Shown here piece after piece: positions 33,816 to 41,824 of a DNA stretch of 64,000 nucleotides. The DNA is taken from NCBI GenBank assembly GCA_016875395.1, contig VGRF01000007.1, positions 99,271 to 163,270 on the forward strand, in the 5' to 3' direction. Position numbers and translations under genes: made by a program. Source of the stretch: Deltaproteobacteria bacterium. GTDB lineage: Bacteria > Myxococcota_A > UBA9160 > UBA6930. Under the pieces are notes generated by a model. It worked only from the letters and a program-made list of their open reading frames with translations. It was not told where the DNA came from and made no database searches. Every line of letters begins with the position of its first letter. The stretch's first letter is position 1.

Positions 33816-34433
33816 TCACGCCTTCGCGCTCGGCCGCGCGCTCACCTCCGCGTGCCAGCGCAGCAGGTTCTTTTGCGACGGCTCGGGGTGCAGCTGATTG
33901 AGCTGGGCTGCGAAGTCGTAGGTGGTGAGCGCGAGGATGTCGGCCATCGAGTAGCGATCGCCGGCGACGAACGCGCGGCTCGCGAGCTGCGCGTCGAAGA
34001 ACGCGAACGCGTTGCGCACGAGCACGCGCGCCTGATCGGCCATCTCGGCGATCTGGTTCTTCACGACGGCCTTGGTCAGGGGCGAGCCGTGCACCCACAC
34101 CATCCCCACGGCCTGCATGAACGTCATCTCGACGCGGCGGTTCCACATGTCGATCCGGCCGATCTCTTCGGGCGTGCGGCCGAACAGGCTCGGCTCGGGG
34201 TGGAGCGCCTCGAAGTAGCGGCAGATCGCGACGCTCTCGGCGATGTGCGTGCCGTCGTCGAGGGCGAGCACGGGCAGGCCGCCGAGCGGATTCACGTTCG
34301 CGAGGAACTCCGGCGTGCGGTTCGCGCGCGTCATGATGTCCACCTTCTCGAACGGCACCGAGATGCCTTTCTCCGCGAGGTAGATGTGCACGCGGCGCGG
34401 GTTGGGCGCGCCGGGGTAGGTGTAGAGCTTCAC
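33816..34433 (-). CDS. Glutathione S-transferase family protein
   Basis: A 205-residue GST. The thioredoxin-like domain is V-K-L-Y-T-Y-P-G-A-P-N-P-R-R-V, G-G-L-P-V-L-A-L-D-D-G and I-A-E-S-V-A-I-C-R-Y-F; the helical domain ends A-G-D-R-Y-S-M-A-D-I. The start is GTG 34433, placed by AGGAGG five bases upstream and by the domain boundary; a longer frame runs to 34502. Substrate unknown. Divergent from the MBL gene. Confidence 0.88.
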   Translation of the reverse strand: MKLYTYPGAPNPRRVHIYLAEKGISVPFEKVDIMTRANRTPEFLANVNPLGGLPVLALDDGTHIAESVAICRYFEALHPEPSLFGRTPEEIGRIDMWNRRVEMTFMQAVGMVWVHGSPLTKAVVKNQIAEMADQARVLVRNAFAFFDAQLASRAFVAGDRYSMADILALTTYDFAAQLNQLHPEPSQKNLLRWHAEVSARPSAKA

Positions 34434-34527
34434 GATCGCCTCCTGTGGATCGCGCACGATACGCCGACCGCGCGCGTTCTTGTGGCACCAGATCTGCCAC
34501 AATCTCGGCGCTCGCCCGGAGACCTCG

Positions 34528-35505
34528 ATGCGCTTTCACCGCCCCTTCGTCGCGTGCGCGCTGCTCGCCATGACCGCACTTCTCGCTGCGTGCGAAGGCG
34601 CGCAGGATGCGCTCGTGCGCCGCGTCGCCTCACGCGCTGCTGCGCAGGACGACTCGCTGTTCGCGACCGACGCGCTGCGCGTTCTCATCTGCGGCAGCGC
34701 CTCGCCGCTGCCGCATCCGACGCGCGCGCGCCCGTGCACGGCGGTGTTCGCGGCGGGCAGGCTGTGGGTCGTGGACGTGGGCCCCGGCTCTTGGAATCGC
34801 ATGGGCGGTTGGCGAGTGCCGCCGAAGCTCGGCGCCGTGCTGCTCACGCACTTCCACAGCGACCACATCGGCGAGCTCGGTGAATGGAACCTGCAGAGCT
34901 GGGTGAACGGACGCGAGGCGCCGCTCACCGTGATCGGCCCTGAAGGCGTGCAGCGCGTCGTCGCGGGCTTCAACGAGGCGTACGCGCTCGATGTCGTCTA
35001 CCGCGCCGCGCATCACGGCGCGGACTTCATGCCTCCGGGAGTCGGCGTGATGAGCGCGCAGCCCATCGCGTTCGCGGAGAGCGCGACGAGCGAAGTCGTG
35101 CACGACGCCGACGGGCTTCGCATCACCGCCTTCCTCGTCGATCACGCGCCGATCGCACCGGCGGTCGGCTACCGCTTCGACTACCTCGGGCGCTCCGTCG
35201 TCGTGAGCGGTGATACCGTCATGAGCTCGAACCTCATCACTGCGGCGACGGACGTGGATGTGCTCGTGCACGAGGCGCAGGCGAATCACATCGTGAAGTT
35301 GCTGCAAGAAGTTGCGACAGAGAGCCGGCCGCGCGCGGCGAAGATCATGAGCGACATCCCCGACTACCACACGAGCCCCGTCGAGGCGGCGGAGGTTGCG
35401 AACGAGGCGAACGCGAAGCTGCTCGTGCTGAGCCATCTCACGCCGCCGCCGCCGAACGCGCTCCTGGAGCGCATGTTCGTGCGCGGCGTCGAGGACGCAC
35501 GCTAG
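34528..35505 (+). CDS. MBL-fold hydrolase, lipoprotein, shortened by in-frame TAG
   Basis: A 325-residue metallo-beta-lactamase-fold protein with a lipoprotein signal (M-T-A-L-L-A-A-C). Metal motif L-L-T-H-F-H-S-D-H-I-G, then V-V-S-G-D-T (metal aspartate), V-H-E-A-Q and V-L-S-H-L (last histidine). The frame stops at TAG 35503-35505. Without that codon, translation would continue in frame through G-E-W-V-L-A-D-D-G-M-L-F-T-L-P to TGA 35587, giving the kind of C-terminal beta tail many relatives end with. The active site is intact, so the shortened protein may still work. Confidence 0.82.
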   Translation: MRFHRPFVACALLAMTALLAACEGAQDALVRRVASRAAAQDDSLFATDALRVLICGSASPLPHPTRARPCTAVFAAGRLWVVDVGPGSWNRMGGWRVPPKLGAVLLTHFHSDHIGELGEWNLQSWVNGREAPLTVIGPEGVQRVVAGFNEAYALDVVYRAAHHGADFMPPGVGVMSAQPIAFAESATSEVVHDADGLRITAFLVDHAPIAPAVGYRFDYLGRSVVVSGDTVMSSNLITAATDVDVLVHEAQANHIVKLLQEVATESRPRAAKIMSDIPDYHTSPVEAAEVANEANAKLLVLSHLTPPPPNALLERMFVRGVEDAR

Positions 35506-35589
35506 GGCGAGTGGGTACTCGCCGACGACGGCATGCTCTTCACGCTGCCGGCGAGCTCGCAGGAAATCACGAGAGACTCACTCGAATGA
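35506..35589 (+). other. Untranslated remnant of MBL C-terminus after amber codon
   Basis: Twenty-seven sense codons in frame with the MBL gene follow its TAG and end at TGA 35587-35589. They read G-E-W-V-L-A-D-D-G-M-L-F-T-L-P-A-S-S and on, which looks like real protein rather than noise. Confidence 0.6.
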
Positions 35590-35692
35590 AAGAGCTCGCC
35601 GCCCGCCGCGAAGCGACCGTGCGCACGCGCGCCGATTACCGGAGCAAGCCATCTCGGAGCTGCTCGCGCAGCACCCAGAAAGGCGCGGGCCG

Positions 35693-36169
35693 ATGACGAG
35701 CGAGGCGCAGCTCTACCGCGCGGTGAACGCGGTGCTCGAGCCGGCGATTCGCGCGGGGCTCGGTGCGCCGCTTCTCTCGCCGGCGGGCTTCGTAGTGGTC
35801 GAGATGACCGGCGCAAAGTCGGGGAAGCTGCGCCGCGTTCCGCTCGCGGCGCTGCGCATCGGCTCGCACCTGCTGATCGGCACCGTGCGCGGCGAGCGCT
35901 CGCTCTGGGTGCGCAACCTCGCGGCGAACGGCGACGTGCGCGTGTGGCTCGCAGCGAGAGCAAAGCCCATGCGCGCGTTCGTGCTGCGCCCCGGCGCGAG
36001 CGCACGCAGGCCGCGCGCACTCGCGACGACTCTGCGGCCGCTCTGGCGCGCGCTCGCGTCCCTAACAGACCGCGGCTTCGCGTTCGCGCTGCTCGCGCCT
36101 GCGCCTAAGCGCGCAGCTTCGCCTCGAGGCCGCGCTTCACCTCGGGCCACTCGCTCGCGATCACGCTGA
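35693..36169 (+). CDS. Nitroreductase/deazaflavin-type split-barrel protein
   Basis: A 158-residue protein whose first 130 residues resemble the F420- or flavin-binding split barrel of DUF385-type proteins: V-V-V-E-M-T-G-A-K-S-G-K-L-R-R-V-P-L, G-S-H-L-L-I-G-T-V-R-G, W-V-R-N-L-A-A-N-G-D-V-R-V-W-L. The G-A-K-S-G-K-x-R-x-x-P motif is characteristic. The last 20 codons are Arg/Ser-rich and overlap the convergent GNAT gene by 65 bases, so the natural stop may have been lost. Whether the host makes F420 cannot be judged here. Confidence 0.72.
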   Translation: MTSEAQLYRAVNAVLEPAIRAGLGAPLLSPAGFVVVEMTGAKSGKLRRVPLAALRIGSHLLIGTVRGERSLWVRNLAANGDVRVWLAARAKPMRAFVLRPGASARRPRALATTLRPLWRALASLTDRGFAFALLAPAPKRAASPRGRASPRATRSRSR

Positions 36170-36698
36170 ACCACACCGAAGTCCGCAGCGAGCCGTCCGG
36201 CATCACCATGTGCGCGCGGAAGCGGCCCTCTTCCTTCGCGCCGATGCGCGCGAGCGCCGCGCGCGACTTCTCGTTGCGCTCGTCGGTCTTGAACTCGACG
36301 CGGTTGCAGCCAAGCACCTCGAAGCAGTGCGTGAGCTGCAGCAGCTTCGCCTCGGTGTTCACCGCGCTGCGCTGATGCGAGGGCGTGATCCACGTCGCGC
36401 CGATCTCGAGGCGCCTGTGCGCGGGCTCGATCGCCAAATAACAAGTCGAGCCGACGACTCGCCCGGTCGTGCTCTCGATCGTCACCCAGGCGTGCAGCGT
36501 GCCTTCGCGCATGCGCGCGAGGCTGTGCGCGACGTAGGCGCGCATCTCGTCGGGCGCCTCCATCGACATCGGGTACCAGCGAAACAGCCCGAATCCGCAG
36601 CCGGCCGCGACGAGCGCGTCCGCGTGATCCGCGCGCATCGTCTCGAGGCGAACGTGCGTTCCTTCCAGCGTGATCGGCTCGGTCTTCACGGCGTGCAT
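36105..36698 (-). CDS. GNAT N-acetyltransferase, RimJ/RimL-like
   Basis: A 197-residue acetyltransferase of the Acetyltransf_3 group: L-E-G-T-H-V-R-L-E-T-M-R near the start, V-V-G-S-T-C-Y, L-E-I-G-A-T-W-I-T-P-S-H-Q-R-S-A-V-N-T-E-A-K, and R-V-E-F-K-T-D-E-R-N-E-K-S-R-A-A-L. The E-I-G-x-T-W and N-x-E-x-K patterns mark this subgroup, which includes ribosomal-protein and small-molecule acetyltransferases. Divergent from the amidohydrolase gene. Confidence 0.88.
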   Translation of the reverse strand: MHAVKTEPITLEGTHVRLETMRADHADALVAAGCGFGLFRWYPMSMEAPDEMRAYVAHSLARMREGTLHAWVTIESTTGRVVGSTCYLAIEPAHRRLEIGATWITPSHQRSAVNTEAKLLQLTHCFEVLGCNRVEFKTDERNEKSRAALARIGAKEEGRFRAHMVMPDGSLRTSVWFSVIASEWPEVKRGLEAKLRA

Positions 36699-36745
36699 AT
36701 CCCGCGCGCGCGCAGCAACATCGCGTCCCTCGAAGGAGCTGCGCC

Positions 36746-37612
36746 ATGCCCATGCCGAAGGGGATCGGAATCGTCGATCTGATGCTCGGCTTTCCGATCA
36801 CGGACCACGAGAAGATGTACGACTTCCTGCGCCAGCAGGCGAAGGACTCGTGGTCGAAGGAGAGCACGTTCCCCGTCGAGTACATGTTCAAGGGCGTGCC
36901 GTACGACTGGGGCAAGGGCCGCGATCCGATCGAAGTGACGATCGAAGAGATGGACAAGTGGGGCATCCAGTGGGCGCCCGCGAGCGTGCTGAACGAGACG
37001 GGACGCAAGGCGCTGACGAAGCACCCCGATCGCTTCTTCGGAACGTGCCAGGTCGATCCGAACACGGGCATGGAAGGCGTGCGGCTCGCAAAGAAGGCCC
37101 ACGCCGAGTTCGGCATCAAGGCGCTCTCGACGTTCCCGGCGGGCCTGCAGCCGCAGGTGCCCATCAACGACAAGAAGTTCTACCCGCTCTACGCGACGGC
37201 CTGCGAGCTCGACATCGCGTACTTCGTGAACGCCGGCGTGCCCGGCCCGCGCGTGCCGATGATGTGCCAGCACGTCGAGTTGTTAGACGAAGTATGCTGG
37301 TTCTTCCCCGAGCTGCGGCTCATCACCATGCACGGGTGCGAGCCGTGGGAAGATCTCGCCGTGAAGCTGATGCTGAAGTGGCCCGGGCTTCACTACTGCA
37401 CGAGCGCGTTCGCGCCCAAGCACTACCCGCAGGCGATCATCAAGTACGCGAACACGCGCGGCGCCGACAAGATCATGTACGCCGGCTACCACCCGATGGG
37501 CCTCTCGCTGGAACGCATCATGACCGAGATGCCGAGCGTCGCGTTCAAGGACAACGTGTGGCCGAAGTTCCTACGCGAGAACGCGATGCGCGTGCTCAAG
37601 CTGGGGAGCTGA
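36746..37612 (+). CDS. Amidohydrolase-2 family protein
   Basis: A 288-residue TIM-barrel protein of the amidohydrolase-2 group, which includes decarboxylases such as those acting on ACMS or gamma-resorcylate. The end of the barrel shows L-I-T-M-H-G-C-E-P-W-E-D and I-M-Y-A-G-Y-H-P-M-G. The usual N-terminal H-x-H is replaced by V-D-L-M-L-G-F, so the metal site is atypical. GAAGGAG precedes ATG 36746. Its last 17 bases overlap the convergent small membrane gene. Confidence 0.75.
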   Translation: MPMPKGIGIVDLMLGFPITDHEKMYDFLRQQAKDSWSKESTFPVEYMFKGVPYDWGKGRDPIEVTIEEMDKWGIQWAPASVLNETGRKALTKHPDRFFGTCQVDPNTGMEGVRLAKKAHAEFGIKALSTFPAGLQPQVPINDKKFYPLYATACELDIAYFVNAGVPGPRVPMMCQHVELLDEVCWFFPELRLITMHGCEPWEDLAVKLMLKWPGLHYCTSAFAPKHYPQAIIKYANTRGADKIMYAGYHPMGLSLERIMTEMPSVAFKDNVWPKFLRENAMRVLKLGS

Positions 37613-37838
37613 CGCGGCGGCGCCCGCGAAAGGCCCACCACACGCCGTAAGCGATCAGCGCCATCGCGCCGATGTCCCACGCGCACAGCTTCGCGACGCG
37701 GTAGTAGGGCATGTACTGCCAGAGGCCGTAGCGGTCGACGATCGTCTCTTCGAACAGCACCCAGGTGTTGAAGAAGGTCAGCCAGATCGCGAAGCGCACG
37801 AGTCCGTGAGGCTTGGCTTTCGCCGCGAGATCGGTCAT
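37596..37838 (-). CDS. Small membrane protein under MerR-type promoter
   Basis: An 80-residue protein with two hydrophobic segments (about 15-30 and 52-68) and a tryptophan-rich loop, ending in a basic tail. No family recognised. GGAGG lies five bases before the ATG. The divergent merR gene and the long-spacer promoter between them suggest it is the target of that regulator, perhaps a stress- or solute-induced membrane protein. Confidence 0.65.
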   Translation of the reverse strand: MTDLAAKAKPHGLVRFAIWLTFFNTWVLFEETIVDRYGLWQYMPYYRVAKLCAWDIGAMALIAYGVWWAFRGRRRVSSPA

Positions 37839-37863
37839 CGCATCCTCCGAGCGCGTGCGCGAA

Positions 37864-37895
37864 ACGGTACGACTTGAAGCTCACTGGAGGTCAAG
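37864..37895 (-). promoter_or_regulatory. Promoter with 19-bp spacer and dyad, MerR-type
   Basis: On the minus strand TTGACC (37889-37894) and TACCGT (37864-37869) are separated by exactly 19 bases. Between and over the -35 lies a dyad with outer arms CTTGA and TCAAG (37873-37895). An over-long spacer filled by a dyad is the hallmark of promoters activated by MerR-family proteins, and merR starts four bases to the right. Confidence 0.6.
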
Positions 37896-37898
37896 GCG

Positions 37899-38303
37899 AT
37901 GCGCGCACTCTTGATCGGAGAAGTTTCGCGGCGCGCGAAGCTGAGCCCCGCGGCACTGCGGTACTACGAGAGCCTCGGGCTGATCGCGGCCAGCGATCGC
38001 GTCGGCGGAAAGCGCGTCTTCGCGACGACCGTGCTCGAGCGCCTCGCCCTGATTCGGCTCGCGCAGCACGCGGGCTTCACGCTTGCGGAGATCGCGGAGT
38101 TGTTGCGGTCGCGCAGTAAGCGACGTCGCGGGGCCGGGGACTTCTGGAAGCGAGCAGTCGCCCGGAAGCAGGTGTCGATGCTGGAGCGCGCTGCTCAACT
38201 GGATCGGACGCTTCGCGTCCTCGCGGCGCTCGAGAGCTGCGAATGCACCGCGCCCGAGCAGTGCGCGCGCGAGTTCGAGCGGCTCAGTCCCGCCCGGCAC
38301 TGA
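37899..38303 (+). CDS. MerR family transcriptional regulator
   Basis: A 134-residue regulator with the MerR winged helix: I-G-E-V-S-R-R-A-K-L-S, A-A-L-R-Y-Y-E-S-L-G-L-I, and a long dimerisation helix. The C-terminus carries E-S-C-E-C-T-A-P-E-Q-C, three cysteines that could bind a metal or sense redox state. It probably activates the divergent small membrane gene from the dyad at 37873-37895. Its 3' end overlaps the convergent lipoprotein gene by 20 bases. Confidence 0.88.
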   Translation: MRALLIGEVSRRAKLSPAALRYYESLGLIAASDRVGGKRVFATTVLERLALIRLAQHAGFTLAEIAELLRSRSKRRRGAGDFWKRAVARKQVSMLERAAQLDRTLRVLAALESCECTAPEQCAREFERLSPARH

Positions 38304-38796
38304 GCCGGATCCCGTCGACCCACACCGTGCCCGTGCCTTCCACCACGACGTTCAGCTTCGCGCGCGTGGGCTCCTGATCTGCCTCGAGGAAGAACGGCGC
38401 CTCGTGCGTGCTCCAGTCGCTGGTGCCCGAGATCTGCGAGTGGAGCGCGCGCGAAAAGAACTCTCCGTGGTTCTTCACCGTGACCCACATCTCGAGGTAC
38501 GCGCGGCCCGCGACGTTCTCGCCGCGCAGCTTCGCTCGATACGAGACGCGGGGGAGCTTCGGCGCCTCGATCGGCACGTCGGCGAGATGAATCACGGTGC
38601 GCTCACCACTCGCCTCGATGCGGAAGGAGCCGCGCCCATCGACCGACACCGCGGGATCGAACGTGAGGCCCCGCTGCGGCGCGACGCTGCGCTCGCTGTC
38701 GAGGCCGTCCGCATAGAGCGCCATGTCGGGCAGCTTGTTGGGTCCGATGTCGCACGAACAGAGCGCCGCGAGCAAGAGCAGTGAGATGCGCTTCAC
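38284..38796 (-). CDS. Hypothetical lipoprotein, beta-rich
   Basis: A 170-residue protein with a lipoprotein signal (L-L-L-L-A-A-L-C-S-C). The mature part is beta-rich (G-S-F-R-I-E-A-S-G, V-S-Y-R-A-K-L-R-G, A-Y-L-E-M-W-V-T-V, T-V-W-V-D-G-I-R-L) and looks like a jelly-roll carbohydrate-binding-type fold. No catalytic motif. It is coupled to the NrtS-like gene by an ATGA overlap (38793-38796) and is the last gene of the leftward ligase operon. Confidence 0.7.
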   Translation of the reverse strand: MKRISLLLLAALCSCDIGPNKLPDMALYADGLDSERSVAPQRGLTFDPAVSVDGRGSFRIEASGERTVIHLADVPIEAPKLPRVSYRAKLRGENVAGRAYLEMWVTVKNHGEFFSRALHSQISGTSDWSTHEAPFFLEADQEPTRAKLNVVVEGTGTVWVDGIRLSAGRD

Positions 38797-39044
38797 TTCG
38801 ACTTCTCCCCATGCTGCAAGCTGCGCAGCGCGCCGACGCTCGAGTAGGTCGAGACGCAGTACGGCACGAGCAGCGTGAGCGCCATCTTGAACAAGCGCGT
38901 CGCGTCGACCTCACCGCGCACGAGCGCGTCGCCGTGGTTGATCGTGATGAGCAGCGCGCCGACGACCACCGCCATGAGCAGCGCGCGGCGCACGACGCCC
39001 GGCGACGTCGCGAGCGCGAGCCAGCTCTGTGCGTGCGCGCTCAT
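38793..39044 (-). CDS. NrtS-like small membrane protein
   Basis: An 83-residue protein with two hydrophobic segments: V-V-R-R-A-L-L-M-A-V-V-V-G-A-L-L-I-T-I-N-H-G-D-A-L and L-T-L-L-V-P-Y-C-V-S-T-Y. The I-N-H-G-D and L-V-P-Y-x-V-S stretches match what I recall of the NrtS nitrate/nitrite transporter family. ATG 39044 is chosen because it overlaps the VOC stop as ATGA; ATG 39062 is six codons earlier. Presence in a ligase/VOC operon is unexplained. Confidence 0.65.
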   Translation of the reverse strand: MSAHAQSWLALATSPGVVRRALLMAVVVGALLITINHGDALVRGEVDATRLFKMALTLLVPYCVSTYSSVGALRSLQHGEKSK

Positions 39045-39511
39045 CGTCGCGATGCCGCCCATGCGTCCCAGTTCGCGGCACGCTCGCGGCGCTCCGCCCG
39101 GAAGTTCGTCACTTCGAGGCGCAGGCCGTCGGGGTCGCTCACGAACGCGGCGTAGTAGTCGGTCGCGTACTCGTGGTAAAGGCGCGGCTCGGAGACCGCG
39201 ATGCCGGCAGCTGTCAGGGACGTGGCGACGCGATCCACTGCAGCCGCGTTCTCGACGCGAAAGCAGAAGTGGTGCAGCCCCGCGGCGTAGGCATCGTGCG
39301 CCATCGTCGTGCGAGCGGGGCGCAGCGCGACGCTGAAGTGGCGATTCACGTAGTGCACGTGCGGCTCGCCGCCGATCGGCGCATGCACCTTCACGTGCCC
39401 GAGCGCGGTCACTAGCAATGCGTCGTAGAAGCGCTCGATGCGCGCGAGGTCGCGCACGGCGAAGTAGACGTGATCGATACCGAGCACGTCGCCAGGTTCG
39501 CTTGCCGTCAC
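39041..39511 (-). CDS. VOC family protein
   Basis: A 156-residue vicinal-oxygen-chelate protein from GTG 39511: I-D-H-V-Y-F-A-V-R-D-L-A-R-I-E-R-F-Y-D-A-L-L and H-H-F-C-F-R-V-E-N, ending F-V-S-D-P-D-G-L-R-L-E-V. The histidine of the first strand, the second-repeat histidine and the final glutamate give a complete metal site, so an active dioxygenase, epimerase or lyase is plausible. The GTG overlaps the ligase stop (GTGA). Confidence 0.86.
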   Translation of the reverse strand: MTASEPGDVLGIDHVYFAVRDLARIERFYDALLVTALGHVKVHAPIGGEPHVHYVNRHFSVALRPARTTMAHDAYAAGLHHFCFRVENAAAVDRVATSLTAAGIAVSEPRLYHEYATDYYAAFVSDPDGLRLEVTNFRAERRERAANWDAWAASRR

Positions 39512-41124
39512 CGCCTCACCTCGAATCCCGCCTTGCGCGCATCCCACGTCTCGGGCGTGACGCCGCGCTCGCGCAGCTTGTACTTCTGCACGCGCCCCGT
39601 CGGCGTCTGCGGCAGCTCGCTCATCAGCTCGACATAGCGCGGCACGAAGAAGTACGGCGCCGTGTCGTTCACGAAGCGGCACAGCTCGTCGGGCGTCGCG
39701 CTCGCACCGGCCTTCAGCACGACGCACAGCTTCATCTCCGCCTCCGCCGCGAGCTGCTCGCTCACGACCGCGTGCGCCGCGCACTGCTGCACGGCGGGAT
39801 GCGCCGCGAACGCGGCCTCTACCTGGAAGGAGGAGATGTTGCGGCCCTTGAAGCGGATGAAGTCCTTCTTGCGGTCGACGAAGTAATAACTTCCGTTCGC
39901 GTCGCGCCGCGCGAGATCGCCCGTGTGGTACCAGAGGTTACGCCACGCGCTGACCGTCGCCTCGGCGTTGTTGAAGTAGCCATTGAAGATCTGAAACGGC
40001 GCGGTGGGGCGCACGCAGATCTCGCCCGGCTCGCCCGCGGCGACCTCGCGGTCGTGCTCGTCGAACAGCTTCACGTCGATGCCCTCCGCCGGATCGCCGA
40101 GGGCGTTCTCCGGATACGCGACTCCGGGCCGGCGCGAGAGCAGGCCCATCACCTCGCTCTGCCCCATGCCCTGATGAATCTCCTCGATGCCGAAGCGCTC
40201 CTTGAACGGGCCGATCAGCTTGTCCGGCATCGGCACCATCCCGGCGACGCGCACCGGGTTGTCGCGATCGTCGGCGCGCGGCGGCTGCTGCCACAGGAAG
40301 ATGTGCATCGCCCCGAGCGTGAACACCATCGTCGCACCGTAATGACGCGTGCGATCCCAGAACTCCGTGACCGAGAAGCGCGCGTCCATCGCGACGGGCA
40401 CGCCGCACACGAGCGCGCGGTACACGTTCGCCACCCACGCCGCCGACTGATACATCGGGAGGCAGCTGTAGATGACCTCGCCTTCGCGCAGGCCCGCGTT
40501 CACCGCGCCGTCGAGCGCCGCGCGGATCCACACGTTGTGGCTCTGCATCACGCCCTTCGACTTCCCGGTCGTGCCCGACGTCCAGAGAATCGCGGCCGTG
40601 TCTCCGTAATAGAGCTGCGCGTCGTCCGGCTCAGCGCCCGGCGCCTGCGTCAGCTGCTCGAGCGGCACGATCGAAGCGCGCGCCTGTATCTCGCTCGGCA
40701 CCGCACCGCGCACGATCACGCGCTCGAACGGCAGCTTCCCGCCGCACGCCTCGAGCGCCCGCGCGAGCAGCGCGCCATCCGCCACGAGCACGCGCGCCCG
40801 CGCATCTTCGAGCGACTCCCGCAGCCACGCGCCTTTGTAGTCCGTGTTCGTCGGCACCCAAATCGCGCCGAGCTTGTTCAGCCCGAGCGTCGTCCAGATC
40901 CAATCCGGACACGTGTCCATCAGAAACGCGACCGTGTCCCCGCGCGCAACGCCAAGCTCCACGAACCCCCGCGCCGACGCATTCGCGAGCTCGTTCACGC
41001 GCCCATACGACCACCGCTCATCACCCCAGCGCACGAACAAGTCATTAGGAACCTTCTCCGCCTGCCGACGCAGACAGCGCCCCAACAACCGATCCGCCGA
41101 ATCCGAAAGCTCGAGCTTGTTCAC
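39508..41124 (-). CDS. AMP-dependent acyl-CoA synthetase/ligase
   Basis: A 538-residue adenylate-forming enzyme: phosphate-binding loop I-L-W-T-S-G-T-T-G-K-S-K-G, A5-type G-Q-S-E-V in place of the usual Y-G-x-T-E, Y-H-T-G-D-L, and D-R-K-K-D-F-I-R-F-K-G hinge. The adenylation lysine is in P-T-G-R-V-Q-K-Y-K. It resembles CaiC-type and medium-chain ligases. The next genes (VOC, NrtS-like, lipoprotein) are coupled to it by overlapping codons. Confidence 0.9.
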   Translation of the reverse strand: MNKLELSDSADRLLGRCLRRQAEKVPNDLFVRWGDERWSYGRVNELANASARGFVELGVARGDTVAFLMDTCPDWIWTTLGLNKLGAIWVPTNTDYKGAWLRESLEDARARVLVADGALLARALEACGGKLPFERVIVRGAVPSEIQARASIVPLEQLTQAPGAEPDDAQLYYGDTAAILWTSGTTGKSKGVMQSHNVWIRAALDGAVNAGLREGEVIYSCLPMYQSAAWVANVYRALVCGVPVAMDARFSVTEFWDRTRHYGATMVFTLGAMHIFLWQQPPRADDRDNPVRVAGMVPMPDKLIGPFKERFGIEEIHQGMGQSEVMGLLSRRPGVAYPENALGDPAEGIDVKLFDEHDREVAAGEPGEICVRPTAPFQIFNGYFNNAEATVSAWRNLWYHTGDLARRDANGSYYFVDRKKDFIRFKGRNISSFQVEAAFAAHPAVQQCAAHAVVSEQLAAEAEMKLCVVLKAGASATPDELCRFVNDTAPYFFVPRYVELMSELPQTPTGRVQKYKLRERGVTPETWDARKAGFEVRR

Positions 41125-41499
41125 ACCACACTCTCCGAAGCGCGAAAGCCTCGCAGTCTAGTTACGCCGCAACGCCGAAGGCACAACACACCGCACACGG
41201 AAGCCTCACACAACGCGCGACAGCGCCGCGGGAGGCGCGGCTCAAAGCCGCGCCGATCCGCGCCCGCGTCCAAAGAAGCGCACGACCGAGCGAATCCAGC
41301 AACAGCAGCCGGCGGGGGCCGCAGCGGGGGTCGCCGCAGCGAGTGCCCAGGCGCGAGGCGCGCTCACACTCGGGCGCATCGCGAGACCCCACGATCGCCG
41401 CACGGATTCGCTTGACGCGCCCGCGCGGTCGAGCGAAGGCGAACCCCCGCGGAGGCCCGCGCCGGCTGCGCTGCCCGCGCGAGAGCTCCACGCACGACC
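41125..41499. other. Intergenic region between two leftward operons
   Basis: This 375-base stretch lies between the ligase start (41124) and the cupin stop (41500). Only low-complexity open frames are present. A hairpin at 41234-41254 may end transcription of the cupin operon, and the promoter for the ligase operon must lie to its left, but no clear element was seen. Confidence 0.55.
41234..41254. terminator. Short GC hairpin downstream of cupin operon
   Basis: A perfect 9-bp stem GGCGCGGCT / AGCCGCGCC with the 3-base loop CAA. It lacks a T-tract, so it is only a candidate transcription terminator for the leftward ligase-dehydrogenase-cupin operon. Confidence 0.45.
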
Positions 41500-41814
41500 T
41501 CAGTCTTTCAGCTCGATCAAAATCTCGTGGTACTCGCTCCGCCCGACATTCCGCGCCGCCTCCACCCCGCCGCGCCCCACATAGAAAACCTGCCCCGGCG
41601 CCACATCCGCCTCCAGGTACTCCCGATACGGCCCCGCCGAGTCCGCCTCAGGCACCACCGCCATGCGGTCCCCCGAGATCTGAATCAGCAGATGATCGAG
41701 CTCGTGCCGATGCACCGGGCCCGTCTCGCCCGGCGGCATCCGCATCTCCCACACGCGCACGCGCTCGTTCTCGAACAGCACGCGCGTCGCGATTGCACCG
41801 AGCTTCCGTTCCAT
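41500..41814 (-). CDS. Cupin domain protein
   Basis: A 104-residue single-domain cupin: M-R-M-P-P-G-E-T-G-P-V-H-R-H-E-L-D-H (motif 1 with three histidines and a glutamate) and A-P-G-Q-V-F-Y-V-G-R-G-G (motif 2 region). ATG 41814 follows GGGAGA. It ends the leftward operon after the 2-hydroxyacid dehydrogenase. Small cupins of this kind may be isomerases, dioxygenases or regulators; function unknown. Confidence 0.82.
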   Translation of the reverse strand: MERKLGAIATRVLFENERVRVWEMRMPPGETGPVHRHELDHLLIQISGDRMAVVPEADSAGPYREYLEADVAPGQVFYVGRGGVEAARNVGRSEYHEILIELKD

Positions 41815-41824
41815 CGCGTTCTCC

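Noticed and set aside
35511..35696. Possible 61-codon gene after the MBL gene
   Set aside because: It is out of frame with the protein-like MBL tail, Arg/Ser-rich, and has no ribosome-binding site.
39418..41415. Rightward ORF of 665 codons opposite the acyl-CoA ligase
   Set aside because: It is an antisense shadow: highly biased in Arg and His, without domains, and it runs across the end of one gene and an intergenic region.
41162..41491. Possible leftward gene of 109 codons between the ligase and cupin genes
   Set aside because: Low-complexity Arg-rich product without start signals; the region contains a terminator-like hairpin.
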